A model generated the notes under the pieces. That model did not search any database, was not told the DNA's origin, and saw only the letters and a program-made list of their open reading frames with translations. DNA of 8,593 nt from CAZKTF01 sp964555565 (GTDB lineage Bacteria; Planctomycetota; JAJSAM01; JAKLKS01), in contig CAZKTF010000153.1 of assembly GCA_964555565.1 (NCBI GenBank), positions 1 to 8,593 of the forward strand, written 5' to 3'. Positions 6,689 through 8,593 of the stretch are shown piece after piece. A program made the translations under genes and the position numbers. Positions within the stretch are counted from its first letter, which is position 1. Every line of letters starts with the position of its first letter.

Positions 6689-8140
6689 CTAGGACGGGTC
6701 CCCGAAGGCACCCCCCAGGACGGCCGCGAGGGCGGCCACCGCTTCCCCCTCCTCCCCGGGCTGGAGCGTGCGCGGGTCGAGGAGGAGGGCCCCCTCCCGG
6801 ACCCTCAGGAAGAGCGGGAGGGGCAGCAGCCTGAGGCGCCGGGCCGCCTCCCCGGCCTCGAGCCCGCGCGGGCGGACCGTCACGACGCGGGTCGGGAGGG
6901 GGTGGATGGGGACGGCGCCGCTCCCCACGGTCGAGGAGTCCCGCTCCGTCCCGACCCCGGCGGCGCCCCCCAGGGCCTTGCGCACCCGGGCGGCCAGCGC
7001 CGCGGCGCGCCAGGCGAGCGTGGCCTCGGTCTCGGCGAGCATCCGCATGGTGGGGTGCTCCCGGAGGAGCCGGTCCCGGTCGCGGAACAGGCGCAGCGTC
7101 GCCTCCAGCGCGATCAGGTCCAGCTTCCCCACCCGGAGGCTCCGCATGAGCGGGTTCGCCTCGCACCGCTCCACCCACTCGCGCTTCCCGAGGACGATCC
7201 CCCCCTGGGGGCCCCCGATGAGCTTGTCGGCGGAGCAGGTCACGAGCGCGGCCCCGGCCGCGAGGGAGTCGTGGATCCGCGGCTCCTCCTCCGGGATCCC
7301 GAGGCCACGGAGGTCAAGGAGCGCCCCGGCGCCCAGGTCGTCCGCGACCGGGATCCCCTTCTCCCGGCCGAGCGTGCAGAGCTCCGCGATCCCGGGCTCC
7401 TCGGCGAACCCCAGGATCCGGTAGTTCGAGGGGTGGACCCGGAGGATGAGGGCGGTCTCGGGGCCCGCCGCGTCCCGGTAGTCCGAGAGGTGGGTCTTGT
7501 TCGTGCACCCCACCTCGACCAGCCGCACCCCCGCCTTCTTCATCACGTCGGGCATGCGGAAGGCGCCGCCGATCTCGACGAGCTGCCCGCGGGAGACCAG
7601 GGCCTCGCGGCCCTCCGCCATGGTGTTGAGGACGAGCATCGTGGCCGCGGCGTTGTTGTTCACCACCGTGGCGGCCTCGCAGCCCGTGAGGTCCCGGAGG
7701 ATCTCCTCGCAGAACCGCTCCCGGCGCCCCCGCTCGTTCGTCTCCGGCTCGACGGCGAGGAGGCAGTAGGCCCGCGCCTCCTCCTCGATCGCCCGGAGGG
7801 CGGCCCGCGGGAGGACCGCCCGCCCGAGCCCCGTGTGGAGGACGACCCCCGTGGCGTTGAGCACGCGCCGCAGTCCCGGGCGCTCCGCGGCGGCCAGGGT
7901 CTCGGCCGCGGTCCCGAGCACCCGCTCGGGCGAGGCCTCCCCGGCCCCGATCCCGCCGCCTCCCCGCAGGCGGCGACGGACCCCGTCGAGCGCCGCGCGC
8001 ACCGCCCGCACGAGCGGGGTCCGCCCGTGGGCCTCGGCCAGCGCCGCCGCCCCCGGGGCCCCGAGGACCTCGTTCACGGCGGGGAGTCCCCGCAGCGCCC
8101 CCGCCGGGGACCCTCCCGCCTTCGCCGCTTTCCGGGCCAT
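6689..8140 (-). CDS. selA: L-seryl-tRNA(Sec) selenium transferase
   Basis: SelA is a cytoplasmic PLP enzyme that converts seryl-tRNA(Sec) to selenocysteyl-tRNA(Sec) using selenophosphate, and it works as a large homo-oligomer. The 483 residues are close to the normal length. The N-terminal tRNA-binding part is visible at about 15-60 (LRGLPAVNEVL, VRAALDGVRRRL). Family motifs follow in order: LNATGVVLHTGLGRA (94-108), VVNNNAAATMLVLN (159-172), SRGQLVEIGGAFRMPDVM (183-200), GCTNKTHLSDY (211-221), RVHPSNYRILGF (234-245), and SADKLIGGPQGG (303-314) with the PLP lysine K306. ATG 8140 gives the full N-terminal domain. No strong Shine-Dalgarno site is present; a weak GGA about 9 bases upstream lies in a small inverted repeat. 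It begins 48 bases after the glnD stop on the same strand, so a shared transcript is possible. The partners selB, selC and selD are not in this window. The call is very secure. Confidence 0.97.
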   Translation of the reverse strand: MARKAAKAGGSPAGALRGLPAVNEVLGAPGAAALAEAHGRTPLVRAVRAALDGVRRRLRGGGGIGAGEASPERVLGTAAETLAAAERPGLRRVLNATGVVLHTGLGRAVLPRAALRAIEEEARAYCLLAVEPETNERGRRERFCEEILRDLTGCEAATVVNNNAAATMLVLNTMAEGREALVSRGQLVEIGGAFRMPDVMKKAGVRLVEVGCTNKTHLSDYRDAAGPETALILRVHPSNYRILGFAEEPGIAELCTLGREKGIPVADDLGAGALLDLRGLGIPEEEPRIHDSLAAGAALVTCSADKLIGGPQGGIVLGKREWVERCEANPLMRSLRVGKLDLIALEATLRLFRDRDRLLREHPTMRMLAETEATLAWRAAALAARVRKALGGAAGVGTERDSSTVGSGAVPIHPLPTRVVTVRPRGLEAGEAARRLRLLPLPLFLRVREGALLLDPRTLQPGEEGEAVAALAAVLGGAFGDPS

Positions 8141-8146
8141 GTCCCC

Positions 8147-8161
8147 GATTCCAGCAGAATC
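8147..8161 (-). promoter_or_regulatory. Small hairpin in the selA leader (candidate SelB/SECIS-like or RBS-masking element)
   Basis: The minus strand reads GATTC-TGCTG-GAATC, a perfect 5-bp stem with a 5-base loop, 6 bases before the selA ATG. The only weak Shine-Dalgarno-like GGA (8152-8150) overlaps its 3' arm, so folding could limit selA translation. In E. coli a SECIS-like stem-loop bound by SelB lies in the leader of selA, which makes the position suggestive. The stem is short and could be chance. Confidence 0.3.
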
Positions 8162-8188
8162 CGCCCCCGGGGCCCATGGGAAAGCTGG

Positions 8189-8593
8189 TCAAAACAGGGG
8201 AGTCCCCTCGCCGCCCTCCGCCGCCGCGCGGAGCCGGGCGAGGAGCGCCGCGGTCTCCGGGCCCTCGGCCGGGGGGCTCCCGCCGCGGGTGAGGTGGAAG
8301 GAGTCGAGCGCCCTCGGGCCGAGCGTCGCCACCCGGACGTGGTGGAGGTCGCACCCCGCCTCGGCGAGCGCGCGGGCCAGGTCGTGGAGGAGCCCCGGGC
8401 GGTCCGGGCACTCCACCCGGAGGACCGCCGCCTGCCCGGAGGCCCCGGGGTCCCGCCGGACGAGCACGGTCCGGTCCGGGGCGGCGCGCCGGCCGAGGGG
8501 GACCCGCCCCGCGAACCGGCGGACCGCCCCGGCGACCCCGGCGCCCGAGAGGGCGGCCCCCTCGAGCGCCGCCAGGGCCGCGGCGCGTCCCCG
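8189..8593 (-). CDS. glnD: C-terminal ACT domain of [protein-PII] uridylyltransferase GlnD (5' partial)
   Basis: Only the last 134 codons are visible. The frame is open to the right edge, so the gene starts outside the window. The visible part carries an ACT domain with VLRVECPDRPGLLHDLARAL followed by the strand/helix pattern LHHVRVATLGPRALDSFHLT. This closely matches the final ACT domain of GlnD, which senses glutamine and controls uridylylation and de-uridylylation of PII proteins. The more upstream residues (VRRFAGRVPLG) fit the linker between the two ACT domains. An in-frame GTG at 8467 would give a stand-alone 92-residue ACT protein, but coding-like sequence continues above it and the start would fall just before the ACT domain, so a partial GlnD is preferred. 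Other ACT proteins such as GcvR cannot be excluded without the nucleotidyltransferase and HD domains. It ends with TGA at 8191, 48 bases before selA and in the same frame. Confidence 0.78.
   Translation of the reverse strand, partial: RGRAAALAALEGAALSGAGVAGAVRRFAGRVPLGRRAAPDRTVLVRRDPGASGQAAVLRVECPDRPGLLHDLARALAEAGCDLHHVRVATLGPRALDSFHLTRGGSPPAEGPETAALLARLRAAAEGGEGTPLF

Noticed and set aside
5367..6692. Plus-strand open frame antisense to the pseudopeptidase
   Set aside because: Same antisense bias, and the opposite strand has a signal peptide, a ribosome binding site and recognisable motifs.
3421..6711. A single minus-strand protein of about 1100 residues ending in the metallopeptidase
   Set aside because: Above 4989 the frame is only an out-of-frame reading of the pseudopeptidase gene (Gly/Arg/Pro-rich). 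The signal peptide begins at GTG 4989.
7314..8411. Minus-strand open frame overlapping selA and glnD
   Set aside because: Gly/Arg/Pro-rich shadow frame; SelA motifs are all in the other frame.

Overview
The DNA is very G+C-rich with strong G/C bias at third codon positions, and it is densely packed with genes; the longest gap is 128 bases. Several exported proteins of unknown role, a gluzincin-type metallopeptidase with a KGLVPYDGKW-like N-terminal motif, and a membrane SpoIIE-type phosphatase together suggest an environmental bacterium, most likely of the Planctomycetota or a similar high-GC phylum. This placement is an inference from protein style; no marker gene in the window settles it.

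Layout. Plus strand, 1-2763: a two-gene unit. The first gene is a membrane sensor with a HAMP-like linker and a SpoIIE/PP2C-type phosphatase domain, and its reading frame runs off the left edge. Three bases later comes an exported thioredoxin-fold protein with a helical-repeat tail. These converge, with a 7-base gap, on a minus-strand block that fills the rest of the window. Read in the direction of transcription from the right edge, that block holds the C-terminal end of GlnD (ACT domain), selA (L-seryl-tRNA(Sec) selenium transferase), a probable promoter, an exported gluzincin-like protein that has lost its zinc site, an exported gluzincin-like peptidase with an intact HETNH site (start codon overlapping the previous stop), and a small secreted beta-rich protein.

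Functions. selA shows that the organism makes selenocysteine. GlnD belongs to PII/nitrogen signalling and is probably unrelated in function. The region from 1 to 6593 is a run of five envelope or exported proteins. Three of them carry altered active-site motifs: the phosphatase has LETSVRG where GDVSGHG is usual, the thioredoxin-fold protein has SEPC where CxxC is usual, and the upstream peptidase-like protein has WLNQR where its neighbour has HETNH. The peptidase/pseudopeptidase pair is the most interesting unit. The selA leader also holds a small inverted repeat downstream of an in-frame TGA. I see no mobile element, CRISPR array, rRNA or tRNA.
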